Shown here in pieces: positions 16,806 to 26,582 of a stretch of 64,000 nucleotides of DNA (its first letter is position 1; each line of letters begins with the position of its first letter). A program made the translations under genes and the position numbers. Location of the stretch: contig NZ_CYPU01000068.1 of assembly GCF_001458195.1 (NCBI RefSeq), positions 62,001 through 126,000 of the forward strand. Reading direction: 5' to 3'. Under the pieces are notes generated by a model. The model had not been told where the DNA came from, made no database searches, and saw only the letters and a list, made by a program, of their open reading frames with translations. Origin of the DNA: Ruegeria atlantica (lineage in GTDB: Bacteria > Pseudomonadota > Alphaproteobacteria > Rhodobacterales > Rhodobacteraceae).

Positions 16806-17082
16806 ACCAAATCGTTAACACAGACACGCAATTCACGATGCGTAACAAACAAAACTCGATCATAAACACCGAGGCACTTAAGAATGCGCCGCATCTGCCC
16901 CACATGAGGCGGCAATTAAGCTAAAATTTGTCAGAAAAGTGTCCAGATTTCAAGCGTGTTAGAAGGCCTAAGCCGAATCTGGATGCGCACTGTCCCCGCC
17001 ATATGGACAATGAGCAAAAGTGTGCCATCAAGCACCATTTTTGGAAACGATCGGAGACTTGAAAAATACGCGTGGTTTCAGC
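16806..17082. other. Intergenic region, nothing convincing
   Basis: 277 bp between the small acidic ORF and nadE. It is AT-richer than its surroundings and holds the upstream region of the 16515-16799 ORF. I see no gene, RNA or clear repeat. Confidence 0.4.
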
Positions 17083-18741
17083 TCAAGACCGATCACGCCA
17101 ACGATTCACAATCGGGTATCTGCGATCCAACCAGAAGGCTCGCTTGGTCAAGCGCGTGCCTGGTGCGGACTGGAACCGCTTATATTCGCTGATATAGATC
17201 AGATGCTCTACGCGACGGGCGACATCTGCTTCGAATCCTGCTGCTTCGCAATCAGCGATCGAGCCATCGCGGTCGACCAGGATTTCCAGGATCGCGTCCA
17301 GTTCCGGGTAGTCCGGCAGGCTGTCACTGTCTTTCTGGTCTTCGCGCAGCTCGGCACTGGGGTGTTTATCGATGACCGACGGTCGGATCACCTCACCTTC
17401 GGGGCCCATCATCCAGTCACGGTGATTGGCATTGCGCCAGCGGCATGTTTCGAACACGCGCGTTTTATACAGATCCTTGATCGGGTTATAACCGCCATTC
17501 ATGTCGCCATAGATGGTCGCGTAACCCACAGCCACCTCGGACTTGTTGCCCGTGGTCAGCAGCATTTCGCCAAACTTGTTCGAGATCGCCATCAGCAGCA
17601 AACCGCGCAGGCGGGATTGGACGTTTTCCTCGGTCAAATCCGCCTCGCGGCCCGCAAACAACGGGGTCAGAGTGTCCGTCACCGCCGCCCGACTGTCCGA
17701 GATCGGAACATAGTCGTAATGCACGCCCAGCGCCTTGGCGACGGCTTCAGCGTCATCCAGCGAGGCTTGGCTGGTGTATTCCGACGGCAGCATCACGCAA
17801 CGGACGTTTTCCGCACCGATTGCGTCAACGGCAATTGCCGCGACCAACGCCGAGTCCACTCCACCCGATAGCCCCAACAACGCCTTTTTGAACCCGATCT
17901 TGCCCATGTAATCGCGCAGGGATTGGACCATAGCGCGATAGTCCTGCTCCCATTCATCCGGCTGCGGCACAACTTCAGCAGGCACAATACGCCAACTCTC
18001 ATCACCGCGCTCCAAATCGACATGTGTTACGGCCTCATCGAAGACCGGCATTCGAAAGGCCAGTTCTCCGCCCGGATTCAGGCCGAAAGTCGCGCCATCA
18101 AAAACCTGATCGTCCTGACCGCCCACCATGTTCAGATAGATCAGCGGTAAACCGGTCTCGACCACACGGGCGACCATATGGTTCAGGCGCACATCATATT
18201 TGTTGCGAAAGTAAGGTGAACCATTGGGGATCAGCAGAAACTCGGCCCCGGTCTCTTCCAGTGTTTCCGAAACATCCGGGTGCCAGCTGTCTTCGCAAAT
18301 CGGGCTACCGATCCGCGAGTTGCCAACCGAGTACGGCCCCCCCAACGGGCCCGCGTCGTACAGGCGCACCTCATCGAACACGGTTTCATTCGGCAAGTGA
18401 TGTTTCAGCACCTTGCTGCCGATGCGACCGCCCTTGAGGATCAGGTAGGCATTAAAAAGCTTACCGTCTTCCGTCCACGGACCGCCAATTGCTATGGCGG
18501 GTCCATCGGCACATTGCGCAGCCAGCGACTGAACCGCTGCCATGGCCGCTTGGTGGAACACCGGCTTCATCACCAGGTCCTGGGTGTTGTAACCGGTAAT
18601 GAACATTTCGGGGAAAGCCACAAGGTCGGCACCAGCTTCGCGCCCCTGCTCCCACGCCGCAAGCGCCTTGTCCAAATTGCCTTGGATGTCCCCAACAACG
18701 GGATTGAGTTGTGCCAGAGTAATGCGGAAACGGTTGGCCAT
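17083..18741 (-). CDS. nadE: Glutamine-dependent NAD+ synthetase
   Basis: Amidates deamido-NAD to NAD using ammonia cut from glutamine and channelled between two domains. The N-terminal nitrilase-fold glutaminase has its Glu (FPEMFITGYN, Glu45), the Lys region (VLKHHLPNE) and the nucleophile Cys in SPICEDSWHP. The C-terminal synthetase has the PP-loop LSGGVDSALVAAI and EVAVGYATIYGDMNGGYNPIKD. At 552 aa it is the usual length of the two-domain bacterial form. Together with nadD it covers the end of NAD synthesis. ATG 18741; the gene stands alone. Confidence 0.95.
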   Translation of the reverse strand: MANRFRITLAQLNPVVGDIQGNLDKALAAWEQGREAGADLVAFPEMFITGYNTQDLVMKPVFHQAAMAAVQSLAAQCADGPAIAIGGPWTEDGKLFNAYLILKGGRIGSKVLKHHLPNETVFDEVRLYDAGPLGGPYSVGNSRIGSPICEDSWHPDVSETLEETGAEFLLIPNGSPYFRNKYDVRLNHMVARVVETGLPLIYLNMVGGQDDQVFDGATFGLNPGGELAFRMPVFDEAVTHVDLERGDESWRIVPAEVVPQPDEWEQDYRAMVQSLRDYMGKIGFKKALLGLSGGVDSALVAAIAVDAIGAENVRCVMLPSEYTSQASLDDAEAVAKALGVHYDYVPISDSRAAVTDTLTPLFAGREADLTEENVQSRLRGLLLMAISNKFGEMLLTTGNKSEVAVGYATIYGDMNGGYNPIKDLYKTRVFETCRWRNANHRDWMMGPEGEVIRPSVIDKHPSAELREDQKDSDSLPDYPELDAILEILVDRDGSIADCEAAGFEADVARRVEHLIYISEYKRFQSAPGTRLTKRAFWLDRRYPIVNRWRDRS

Positions 18742-18888
18742 GCTGCCCTCTTGCCCTCGTCAGTCCTAATGCCATTTAGCAGATCGCACCGCGAGTGAAA
18801 GTCAAATGCGGCAAAACACGTTGCTCTGTCCGCACGGGTATCTTAGTTTTGCTTTAAAACGTGACAACCGGGCAAGGCAGGAAAAACC

Positions 18889-20346
18889 ATGAACGCTATC
18901 CGCATTTCTTTGGCCGCCACGGCGATGGCTTTGCTAGCCACATCCGCCTTTGCGCAGGACGGACAGGTTATCGTTGCGGATGATGATGTTGGCGGCGTGT
19001 ACGAGGGCACTTTCCTGAACGGCCTGCGCCACGGCGAGGGCACTTACCGCCTGCCGAACGGGTTCGAATATGTCGGCGAATGGGTCGAGGGCGAAATTCA
19101 GGGCAACGGCATAGCGCGCTATGTCAACGGCTCGGTCTATGAGGGGATGTTCGCGAAGGGGCAACCCGAGGGGCAGGGCAAGATCATCTACCCCGACGGC
19201 GGCAGCTATGAGGGGGGCTGGGCCGAAGGGTCAATCAACGGAAGCGGAATTGCAAAATACACCAACGGCGTCCGTTACGAGGGCAGCTTCAAAGACGCCC
19301 GCTATCACGGCAAAGGCGTCCTGACCGACCCCAGCGGTTACGTCTACGATGGCGACTGGAAGGATGGCGTCAAGCACGGCGAGGGCAAAATCACCTCGAC
19401 GCAAGGCAGCATCTACGAAGGGCAAATCAACAACGGCTTGCGCGATGGCCAGGGTACTCTGACCGTTCCGGATGGCATGACATATACCGGTGATTGGTCT
19501 CAGGACAGCATGACCGGCAAGGGCCGCTTGTTGCAGGCCAATGGCGACCTTTACGAGGGCGATCTGGTTGATGGCCGCCGTCAGGGCAATGGCAAGGCCA
19601 CATATGCCAACGGTGCGACTTATGAGGGCGAATATGCCGATGACCGCCGCCACGGAAAAGGTCGCTTTCTTGGGACCGACGGGTTTGATTACACCGGCGA
19701 ATGGGTGGACGGCCAGATCGAAGGACTGGGTGAGGTCACCTATCCTGATGGCGCGACCTATACCGGTGATTTCAGCGCAGATCTGCCGCATGGCAAAGGC
19801 GTTCAGACCTATCCGGATGGCACCGTCTATGACGGCGAATGGACGGCTGGCATCTTTGAGGGCAACGGTAAGGCCACGTATCCCAACGGTGTTGTTTACC
19901 AAGGACAGTTCAAGAACGGTCTGAGCCATGGCACGGGCGTTCTGACATTCGCGAACGGGTATCGGTACGAAGGCGACTGGGTAGATGGCGCGCGTCAGGG
20001 TAAAGGCAAGGCAACTTTTCCTGACGGAACATCCTATGAAGGTGATTTCCAAGACGGTCAGCGTCACGGCGAGGGAACTATAAAAACCCCACGCGGATTC
20101 AGCTATACCGGCGGCTGGGCCGAAGGCAAAATCAGTGGTCAGGGTGTGGCAACCTATGCCACCGGCGACGTGTACGAAGGCACCTTTCTGGATAACAAAC
20201 GCCACGGTAATGGCACGATGCGTTATGCCAATGGTCTGGAAGAAACCGGTGTTTGGGAAAACGGCGTCCTACCCAGTGAGAACGTGAGCGCGCCCGACGC
20301 GACGGATACCGAAACCGAGCCTGATACATCCGCCTCTGACGGGTAA
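18889..20346 (+). CDS. Exported MORN-repeat protein, 18 tandem repeats
   Basis: A 485-aa protein with a clear Sec signal (ISLAATAMALLATSAFAQ) followed directly by a linker and 18 contiguous MORN repeats of 23 residues, from VYEGTFLNGLRHGEGTYR to YEGTFLDNKRHGNGTMRY, then one broken repeat and an acidic Thr/Ser/Glu tail. The pattern YxGxW-xG--G-G---Y-dG is regular throughout with no other domain. MORN repeats form long beta-hairpin rods that bind lipids or proteins. In bacteria they are uncharacterised mostly; a periplasmic or surface scaffold is inference. ATG 18889 follows GGCAGGAAAAACC. It is divergent from nadE. Confidence 0.9.
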   Translation: MNAIRISLAATAMALLATSAFAQDGQVIVADDDVGGVYEGTFLNGLRHGEGTYRLPNGFEYVGEWVEGEIQGNGIARYVNGSVYEGMFAKGQPEGQGKIIYPDGGSYEGGWAEGSINGSGIAKYTNGVRYEGSFKDARYHGKGVLTDPSGYVYDGDWKDGVKHGEGKITSTQGSIYEGQINNGLRDGQGTLTVPDGMTYTGDWSQDSMTGKGRLLQANGDLYEGDLVDGRRQGNGKATYANGATYEGEYADDRRHGKGRFLGTDGFDYTGEWVDGQIEGLGEVTYPDGATYTGDFSADLPHGKGVQTYPDGTVYDGEWTAGIFEGNGKATYPNGVVYQGQFKNGLSHGTGVLTFANGYRYEGDWVDGARQGKGKATFPDGTSYEGDFQDGQRHGEGTIKTPRGFSYTGGWAEGKISGQGVATYATGDVYEGTFLDNKRHGNGTMRYANGLEETGVWENGVLPSENVSAPDATDTETEPDTSASDG

Positions 20347-20351
20347 TCAAG

Positions 20352-21017
20352 CTACCAGGGTACTGGCTTTCCTGCCCAGTCAAAAAACCCACCCGTTTCA
20401 ACAGGGTCCAAGGCGGCTGCGACCGTTAGCAGGTTCCGGGCGGCCTCATCAGGCGCAACCGCAGGGTGCCGCCCGACATATTTCCGGGTGAATGCTGTCG
20501 TGACCGTACCGGGGTGCAAGGCGACGCAGATCGCCTGTTTATGGCTTCGGGCAAGCTCGATCGCGGATGTGCGGACAATCTGGTTCAGCGCCGCCTTGGA
20601 TGCCCGATAACTGATCCATCCACCAAGCCGGTTGTCACCAATCGACCCCACGCGCGCAGACAACACGGCAAAGACGGCGCGCCGGTCGCGCGGCAGCAAG
20701 CGCGCGGCATGCGCAAGAACTAACGCGGGTCCGACCGCGTTCAGCGCGAACTGATCCATCATCGCCGGCGCGGATAGCAGTCTGATGGTTTTCTCGGGGG
20801 CGGCACCATTTACCTCAAGAGCGCCAGCCGTGACTAGGATCAGGTCGAACGGACCGGAAACGCCCGCCAACGTCCGATCGACGATCTCGGGGTCGGTCAA
20901 ATCAAATCCGTCCTGTGACCGGGACAATGTGGTGACGTCGACCGACTGTTGCCTAAGCCTGTTGGCGATTGCACCTCCGATCCCACCCGAGGCGCCGATG
21001 ATAAGTGCTGTTTCCAT
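20352..21017 (-). CDS. Short-chain dehydrogenase/reductase (CsgA/C-factor-like)
   Basis: A 221-aa Rossmann-fold SDR. The cofactor motif ALIIGASGGIGGAIANRL starts at residue 4, VTAGAL replaces the usual NNAG, and the catalytic Tyr-x-x-x-Lys is SYRASKAALNQ with an upstream Ser in VLSARVGSIGDN. The C-terminal HPGTVTTAFTRKYVG resembles the C-factor/YbbO-like subgroup. The substrate is unknown. ATG 21017 is chosen because METALIIG begins the fold. It is convergent with the MORN gene, 5 bp apart. Confidence 0.85.
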   Translation of the reverse strand: METALIIGASGGIGGAIANRLRQQSVDVTTLSRSQDGFDLTDPEIVDRTLAGVSGPFDLILVTAGALEVNGAAPEKTIRLLSAPAMMDQFALNAVGPALVLAHAARLLPRDRRAVFAVLSARVGSIGDNRLGGWISYRASKAALNQIVRTSAIELARSHKQAICVALHPGTVTTAFTRKYVGRHPAVAPDEAARNLLTVAAALDPVETGGFFDWAGKPVPW

Positions 21018-21066
21018 GCCGGTTGAACTAGCCGTCAGCAATGCGTGATCAACACATGTGGGAAAA

Positions 21067-21078
21067 AAGAAATTTCTT
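21067..21078. promoter_or_regulatory. 12-bp perfect palindrome upstream of the leuA leader
   Basis: AAGAAATTTCTT is a perfect 12-bp palindrome between the SDR start and the leader ORF. It could be an operator for leuA or merely an AT-rich promoter element. Confidence 0.3.
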
Positions 21079-21121
21079 CATATGCCGGAGGAAAATTCGT
21101 TCTTTTCATTCCCGCCGCGCG

Positions 21122-21226
21122 ATGTATAACCTCAACCCCATGATCAACCGCGCAGATATCCTGATTGCCGACACCGCCCTTCGCGGTGCGTCTCTGCGTG
21201 GCCTACTGATCCTAATCCGCCTCTGA
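21122..21226 (+). CDS. leuL: Probable leucine leader peptide upstream of leuA
   Basis: A 34-codon frame (or 28 codons from the ATG at 21140) that ends in RGLLILIRL just before a TGA placed inside the left arm of a 10-bp hairpin. Six of its last 14 codons are leucine, two of them the uncommon CTA, and two are isoleucine. A short ORF with a branched-chain-rich tail placed directly before leuA and a hairpin is the layout of transcription attenuation, where leucine starvation stalls the ribosome on the Leu run. No strong Shine-Dalgarno is visible for either start, and the terminator lacks a T-run, so this is inference from layout. Confidence 0.5.
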   Translation: MYNLNPMINRADILIADTALRGASLRGLLILIRL

Positions 21227-21255
21227 GCGTGCCATCCGGCGCGCCCGCTCAGAGG
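21220..21255 (+). promoter_or_regulatory. Hairpin with alternative pairing in the leuA leader (attenuator-like)
   Basis: CCTCTGAGCG (21220-21229) and CGCTCAGAGG (21246-21255) form a perfect 10-bp stem with a 16-nt loop; the leader stop codon lies in the left arm. GGCGCG at 21239-21244, inside this loop, can instead pair with CGCGCC at 21266-21271, giving a competing structure. No T-run follows, so it may sequester translation signals or act through another mechanism. Confidence 0.5.
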
Positions 21256-21305
21256 AGGACGCCCGCGCGCCATAGGCTTTAGGACAGAAGAAGAAAGAGA
21301 ATCCC

Positions 21306-22880
21306 ATGACCAACGTGACCGACCAAGACCGCGTCTTGATCTTTGACACAACCCTGCGCGACGGCGAGCAAAGCCCCGGCGCAACTATGACCCATTCGGA
21401 AAAGCTGGAGATTGCCGAGCTGCTGGACGATATGGGCGTCGATATCATCGAGGCGGGGTTCCCAATTGCCTCCGAAGGTGACTTCAAGGCCGTCTCTGAA
21501 ATTGCCGAACGGTCCAAAAACAGCCGCATCTGCGGTTTGGCCCGTGCCAATTTCGCGGATATCGACCGGTGCTGGGAAGCTGTGAAACACGCAGGTAGAA
21601 GCCGAATTCACACCTTCATCGGCACCTCGCCGCTGCACCGTGCCATTCCGAACCTGACGCAGGGCGAGATGGCCGACAAAATCCACGAAACCGTGAGCCA
21701 TGCGCGCAATCTGTGCGAAAACGTGCAGTGGTCGCCTATGGATGCGACGCGGACCGAATGGGATTATCTGTGCCGCGTGATCGAGATTGCGATCAAGGCT
21801 GGCGCAACGACGATCAACATCCCTGACACTGTCGGCTACACGGCACCGATGGAGTCCGCCGATCTGATCAAACGTCTGATCGAAACGGTTCCGGGCGCGG
21901 ATGAGGTGGTGTTCGCGACCCACTGCCACAACGACCTCGGCCTGGCGACCGCGAACTCGCTGGCTGCTGTCGCGGGTGGTGCGCGTCAGATTGAATGTAC
22001 CATCAACGGCCTTGGCGAACGCGCCGGTAACACCGCGCTGGAAGAGGTGGTGATGGCGTTGCGCACACGCAATGACATCATGCCCTGGAACACCGGCATC
22101 GACACGACCAAGATCATGCATATCTCGCGCCGGGTCGCGACGGTGTCGGGCTTCAACGTCCAGTTCAACAAAGCCATCGTCGGCAAGAACGCCTTCGCGC
22201 ATGAAAGCGGTATCCATCAGGACGGCATGCTGAAGAACCGCGAAAACTTTGAGATCATGCGCCCCGAGGATATCGGTCTGTCCGGGACGTCTTTGCCGTT
22301 GGGCAAACACTCGGGCCGCGCGGCGCTGCGTGATAAGCTGAACACGCTGGGTTATGAGGTTGGCGACAACCAGCTCAAGGACATTTTCGTTCGGTTCAAA
22401 GAACTGGCCGACCGTAAGAAAGAAGTGTTCGACGACGATCTGATCGCGTTGATGACGCTGGATGATGACGACGGCAACGATCACCTGCAACTGGTTTCAA
22501 TGAAGGTTACCTGCGGAACCGTCGGCAAGGCCGAAGCCACCATCGAAATGGATGTAGGCGGCAAGGAAATCATCGCCACTGAACAAGGCGACGGCCCGGT
22601 CGACGCTGCCTTCCGCGCCATTCGCGTTGTGCATCCGAATACGGCGCACCTGCAGCTTTATCAGGTGCACGCCGTGACCGAAGGCACGGACGCACAGGCC
22701 ACGGTATCGGTGCGTCTGGAAGAGGACGGCATGATCGCAACCGGTCAATCCGCCAACACCGATACCGTCGTGGCGTCGGCCAAGGCGTATATCCACGCGC
22801 TGAACCGCCTGATCGTGCGCCGTCAAAAGGCGGGCCCGGGCGCTGACACGCGGGAAATCTCGTACAAAGATCTTACTTGA
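21306..22880 (+). CDS. leuA: 2-isopropylmalate synthase
   Basis: Condenses acetyl-CoA with 2-ketoisovalerate, the committed step of leucine synthesis. The 524-aa product has the TIM-barrel catalytic motif FDTTLRDGEQSPGATM near residue 14, the metal-binding ATHCHNDLGLATANS, the connecting region with HESGIHQDGML, and a C-terminal leucine-binding regulatory domain (about 390-510), so feedback inhibition is expected. The length fits the LeuA type 1 enzyme. The upstream leader suggests attenuation by leucine. A strong terminator follows 6 bp after the stop, so it is monocistronic. Confidence 0.96.
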   Translation: MTNVTDQDRVLIFDTTLRDGEQSPGATMTHSEKLEIAELLDDMGVDIIEAGFPIASEGDFKAVSEIAERSKNSRICGLARANFADIDRCWEAVKHAGRSRIHTFIGTSPLHRAIPNLTQGEMADKIHETVSHARNLCENVQWSPMDATRTEWDYLCRVIEIAIKAGATTINIPDTVGYTAPMESADLIKRLIETVPGADEVVFATHCHNDLGLATANSLAAVAGGARQIECTINGLGERAGNTALEEVVMALRTRNDIMPWNTGIDTTKIMHISRRVATVSGFNVQFNKAIVGKNAFAHESGIHQDGMLKNRENFEIMRPEDIGLSGTSLPLGKHSGRAALRDKLNTLGYEVGDNQLKDIFVRFKELADRKKEVFDDDLIALMTLDDDDGNDHLQLVSMKVTCGTVGKAEATIEMDVGGKEIIATEQGDGPVDAAFRAIRVVHPNTAHLQLYQVHAVTEGTDAQATVSVRLEEDGMIATGQSANTDTVVASAKAYIHALNRLIVRRQKAGPGADTREISYKDLT

Positions 22881-22886
22881 ACAAAA

Positions 22887-22915
22887 AAGGGGCGGTCGAT
22901 TGTCGACCGCCCCTT
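22887..22915. terminator. Strong terminator after leuA, probably bidirectional
   Basis: A 13-bp perfect stem (22887-22899 with 22903-22915) and a 3-nt loop, preceded by an A-run and followed by TCT. It sits between the convergent leuA and DUF2141 genes. Confidence 0.85.
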
Positions 22916-22935
22916 CTCTATTATCTCCAACCGCA

Positions 22936-23433
22936 CTAAGGCCAATAGAACAAGGTCAGATCTGCTGGTTTTTCTGTCCCGATCAACGAGTAGTCATACA
23001 CCGGCGTATCGTTGAGATCGTTCAGCCCCGATACTGCATACCCTTCGGTTGGTATGTAGTTCGCGTCATAGTTCAGATCATAATCCCCGTTTTCGTCGTG
23101 AAACGCGATAACAGCAAAATACCCGCTGTCGAGGTCGGGAAAGTCGAAGCGGAGCGGGTCCTCGGACGCTGGTGCCTCTAGGTAGCCAACGGCTTTGGTG
23201 TAATCCATATTGTCAAACGCCGTCGCCTGGTCAAACGCCATGACAATCACGTTGCCCTTGATACTGCGCGCACCATGCAGATTGACGGTCAGGCCCTTGT
23301 CTTGAGAGGTCCCTGTGGTGGAAGCCGCTGCTTGGTCAATATCTGTGGTGAACCCCGAGGCGACCCAGGCGCCTCCGACAAACAGACCTGCCGTCACGAT
23401 GGCCGCCACGATGCGTTGTGTGTTGCTTGGCAT
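22936..23433 (-). CDS. DUF2141 domain exported protein
   Basis: A 165-aa protein with an N-terminal membrane/signal segment (IVAAIVTAGLFVGGAWVASG) and a DUF2141 beta-sandwich marked by GNVIVMAFD, YFAVIAFHDENGDYDLNYD and PTEGYAVSG. DUF2141 proteins are small periplasmic or surface proteins of unknown function, frequent next to lipid-related or GNAT genes. It begins 18 bp after the sterol-desaturase-like stop and is the second gene of that pair, which suggests a shared role in membrane lipid or outer-surface modification. That link is inference. Confidence 0.8.
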   Translation of the reverse strand: MPSNTQRIVAAIVTAGLFVGGAWVASGFTTDIDQAAASTTGTSQDKGLTVNLHGARSIKGNVIVMAFDQATAFDNMDYTKAVGYLEAPASEDPLRFDFPDLDSGYFAVIAFHDENGDYDLNYDANYIPTEGYAVSGLNDLNDTPVYDYSLIGTEKPADLTLFYWP

Positions 23434-23451
23434 CTTTTGCGCTCCTACGCC

Positions 23452-24351
23452 TTACTTAGCGGGTTTACTCTGTTTGCGACCGTTCTTTGGCTGCCAACCC
23501 GGCGGTCCGAAGAAAACACCCAGCTTGTTGCCGAACCCCGGCATGTTCCGGACATCCTTGAACAGGCGGGCAAAGCCGTGAAGGAAGGCGACGAAGGGAT
23601 TGATCGAGTCGATCGGTTTGACGAGGCCATAGACCACCTCTTCCTTTTCGTCCTCGAACGTCCCGAACATACGGTCCCAGATGATCAGAATCCCAGCATA
23701 GTTCTTGTCCAGGTATTTCGGGTTTGATCCATGGTGAACACGGTGATGTGACGGCGTGTTGAAGATGTATTCAATCGGGCGCCACAGCTTTTTGATAACC
23801 TCAGTATGCAGGGCCGTCTGATACAATTGCACCAATAGTTCCGCGACCAGCACCATGAACGGGTTGAACCCCAACAGCACAAGCGGAAGGTGGAAAAACA
23901 GCGGCCAAAAACCATCCAGCGGACCATGGCGATAAGCCACTGATATATTGAAGAAGGGAGAGCTATGGTGAACCGAATGCGTGGCCCAGAGGAAGTTGAT
24001 CCGGTGCAGAATCCGATGCTCCCAGTAATAGGCCAGATCTGCAAGGATCAGCACAATGATGAACGAAGCCCATGTTGTCGGAATATTGAACACGGCAAAT
24101 TGCGAAGCCCAGACATAGGCACCGATATAGAAACCAGCCAACAGAACAAAGCTGATACCGATGAAGAAAACGAGCGTTATGAAATTGGTGACGGTGTCAC
24201 CCATCATCTGCCAATTCAGCTTTTTGACGACTGCATATCGGATCAATTCGAAGGCCAGAAAGGCCATGGCAAAAACGAAGAACCAATCGTCAATCAAGGT
24301 TTCCCAGTAATTCAGATGAAAGTCACTGATATGGCGGCTTAGGAAGTCCAT
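23452..24351 (-). CDS. Sterol desaturase / fatty acid hydroxylase family membrane protein
   Basis: A 299-aa integral membrane di-iron enzyme with about four to five hydrophobic segments. The eight-histidine metal motifs are visible: HRILH (HxxxH), HSVHH (HxxHH) and, after the last membrane pair, HHRVHH (HxxHH). Members hydroxylate or desaturate sterols, carotenoids, ornithine lipids or fatty acids; in roseobacters ornithine-lipid or hopanoid-like targets are plausible, but the substrate cannot be read from sequence. First gene of a pair with DUF2141. A strong palindrome 18-43 bp upstream of the ATG overlaps where its promoter should be. Confidence 0.88.
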   Translation of the reverse strand: MDFLSRHISDFHLNYWETLIDDWFFVFAMAFLAFELIRYAVVKKLNWQMMGDTVTNFITLVFFIGISFVLLAGFYIGAYVWASQFAVFNIPTTWASFIIVLILADLAYYWEHRILHRINFLWATHSVHHSSPFFNISVAYRHGPLDGFWPLFFHLPLVLLGFNPFMVLVAELLVQLYQTALHTEVIKKLWRPIEYIFNTPSHHRVHHGSNPKYLDKNYAGILIIWDRMFGTFEDEKEEVVYGLVKPIDSINPFVAFLHGFARLFKDVRNMPGFGNKLGVFFGPPGWQPKNGRKQSKPAK

Positions 24352-24368
24352 CGAAGCAATCCGATTCC

Positions 24369-24394
24369 GTTAGTTGTCATATATGACAATTAAC
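24369..24394. promoter_or_regulatory. Palindromic operator upstream of the sterol-desaturase/DUF2141 pair
   Basis: GTTAnTTGTCATATATGACAAnTAAC: a 16-bp perfect core palindrome (TTGTCATATATGACAA) extended by four more paired bases on each side across one mismatch. Its end lies 17 bp from the start codon at 24351, so a bound dimer would block transcription or initiation. The size and symmetry fit a GntR, MarR or TetR-type repressor. No regulator gene is adjacent. Confidence 0.6.
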
Positions 24395-24532
24395 TTATGG
24401 AGCCAATATTAAAAATCAAGATCCCGGCATCAGAAAAGCGGGACCTTCCGGCAAAGGCATTGCTGTGGCATCAGAATTTGCTCCTGAGAAGTTCACTCTC
24501 AGGCAAAATCCCGTGTAATCACCGGTTTTTCT

Positions 24533-25321
24533 TCAACGAAGTTTGCCGAACAAGCCGTCTAGCGTTTTAGCGGACTCCTTCAGACCATAAGGCGCGTTCA
24601 CGACAAACATTCCCGAACCAACCATACCGTGCCCTTCGCGTGCGGCCGGAAAGCGCACCTCGTGATGCAAAACTTTGGGGAAATCCCGTTTCTCCAAAGC
24701 GTCGCGCATGCCCTGATGCCGCCCATTGGCCAGTATCGGATACCACAGTGCAATGACACCGACGTTCCATTTCCGGTTCAACGAGGCGATTATACCGGGC
24801 ATTCGGTCATAATCAGATTTGATCTCATAGCTTGGATCAATCAGCAAAACGCCACGGCGCGGTGTCGGGGGCAGCAGAGATTGGGCCAGCTCAAAGCCGT
24901 CCTGCCGATAGGTTCGGGCATCAAACGTGATCAATGCGTCGGACAGTGCTCGGTATTCTTGCGGGTGCAATTCGGCAAAGTGCATCTTGTCCTGCGGACG
25001 CAGCAGGTTCGCTGCGATCAAGGGCGACCCCGGATACGCCGTTTTGCCATACCGATCATGCACAGCGGCAATGGCCCTGCTCAGAGAATGGTCGGCGTCA
25101 AACCAGCCTTCAGTCAACGCACGTTCAATTCCCGCCGCTGCTTCACCGGTCTGAACGGCCTGATCCGAGTCCAACTGGTACAGCCCCCGCCCCGAATGGG
25201 TTTCGATGTAGCTTAGCGGTTTGTCCTTTTGGGTCAGATAGGCCAGCGTTTCTGCCAAAATTGCGTGCTTATGGACGTCCGCAAGGTTACCTGCGTGGTA
25301 AATATGTTGATATGAGAGCAT
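24533..25321 (-). CDS. rlmJ: 23S rRNA (adenine(2030)-N6)-methyltransferase
   Basis: Methylates A2030 of 23S rRNA using S-adenosylmethionine. The 262-aa product starts with the family signature MLSYQHIYHAGNLADVHKH, followed by YIETHSGRGLY and the catalytic motif LLIDPSYEIKSDY (DPPY-type, here DPSY). The length is typical. ATG 25321. It stands alone between the sterol-desaturase operon and the mre operon. Confidence 0.92.
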   Translation of the reverse strand: MLSYQHIYHAGNLADVHKHAILAETLAYLTQKDKPLSYIETHSGRGLYQLDSDQAVQTGEAAAGIERALTEGWFDADHSLSRAIAAVHDRYGKTAYPGSPLIAANLLRPQDKMHFAELHPQEYRALSDALITFDARTYRQDGFELAQSLLPPTPRRGVLLIDPSYEIKSDYDRMPGIIASLNRKWNVGVIALWYPILANGRHQGMRDALEKRDFPKVLHHEVRFPAAREGHGMVGSGMFVVNAPYGLKESAKTLDGLFGKLR

Positions 25322-25455
25322 GATGCCTTCTAAAGTCCCTGCAATTAAGGCGGAAAGGTGCTGATTGTCGCGGAATCAGCCCTTTTACCGGGCGAGTTGG
25401 CACCCTATAAGTCATCCGTCCCGGAACCGTCGAGTCGCGGGCAGTAGAAAACTGA

Positions 25456-26523
<1,068 letters not shown>

Positions 26524-26582
26524 GGCGCGCACCCTTTACTATATAAGGTAAATTCGGCACGAGCAGCACGGGAAGGAGTCCT

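Noticed and set aside
19231..20205. Long minus-strand open frame opposite the MORN gene (324 codons)
   Set aside because: It arises from the repeated codon pattern of the MORN repeats on the other strand and shows no family-like sequence.
18990..20240. Regularly spaced similar DNA units suggesting a CRISPR-like or tandem array
   Set aside because: The period of 69 bp is 23 codons and the units encode MORN repeats; there are no identical repeats with unique spacers.
24921..24980. Possible alternative start or frameshift in rlmJ
   Set aside because: The full-length frame carries all family motifs and normal length; nothing is broken.
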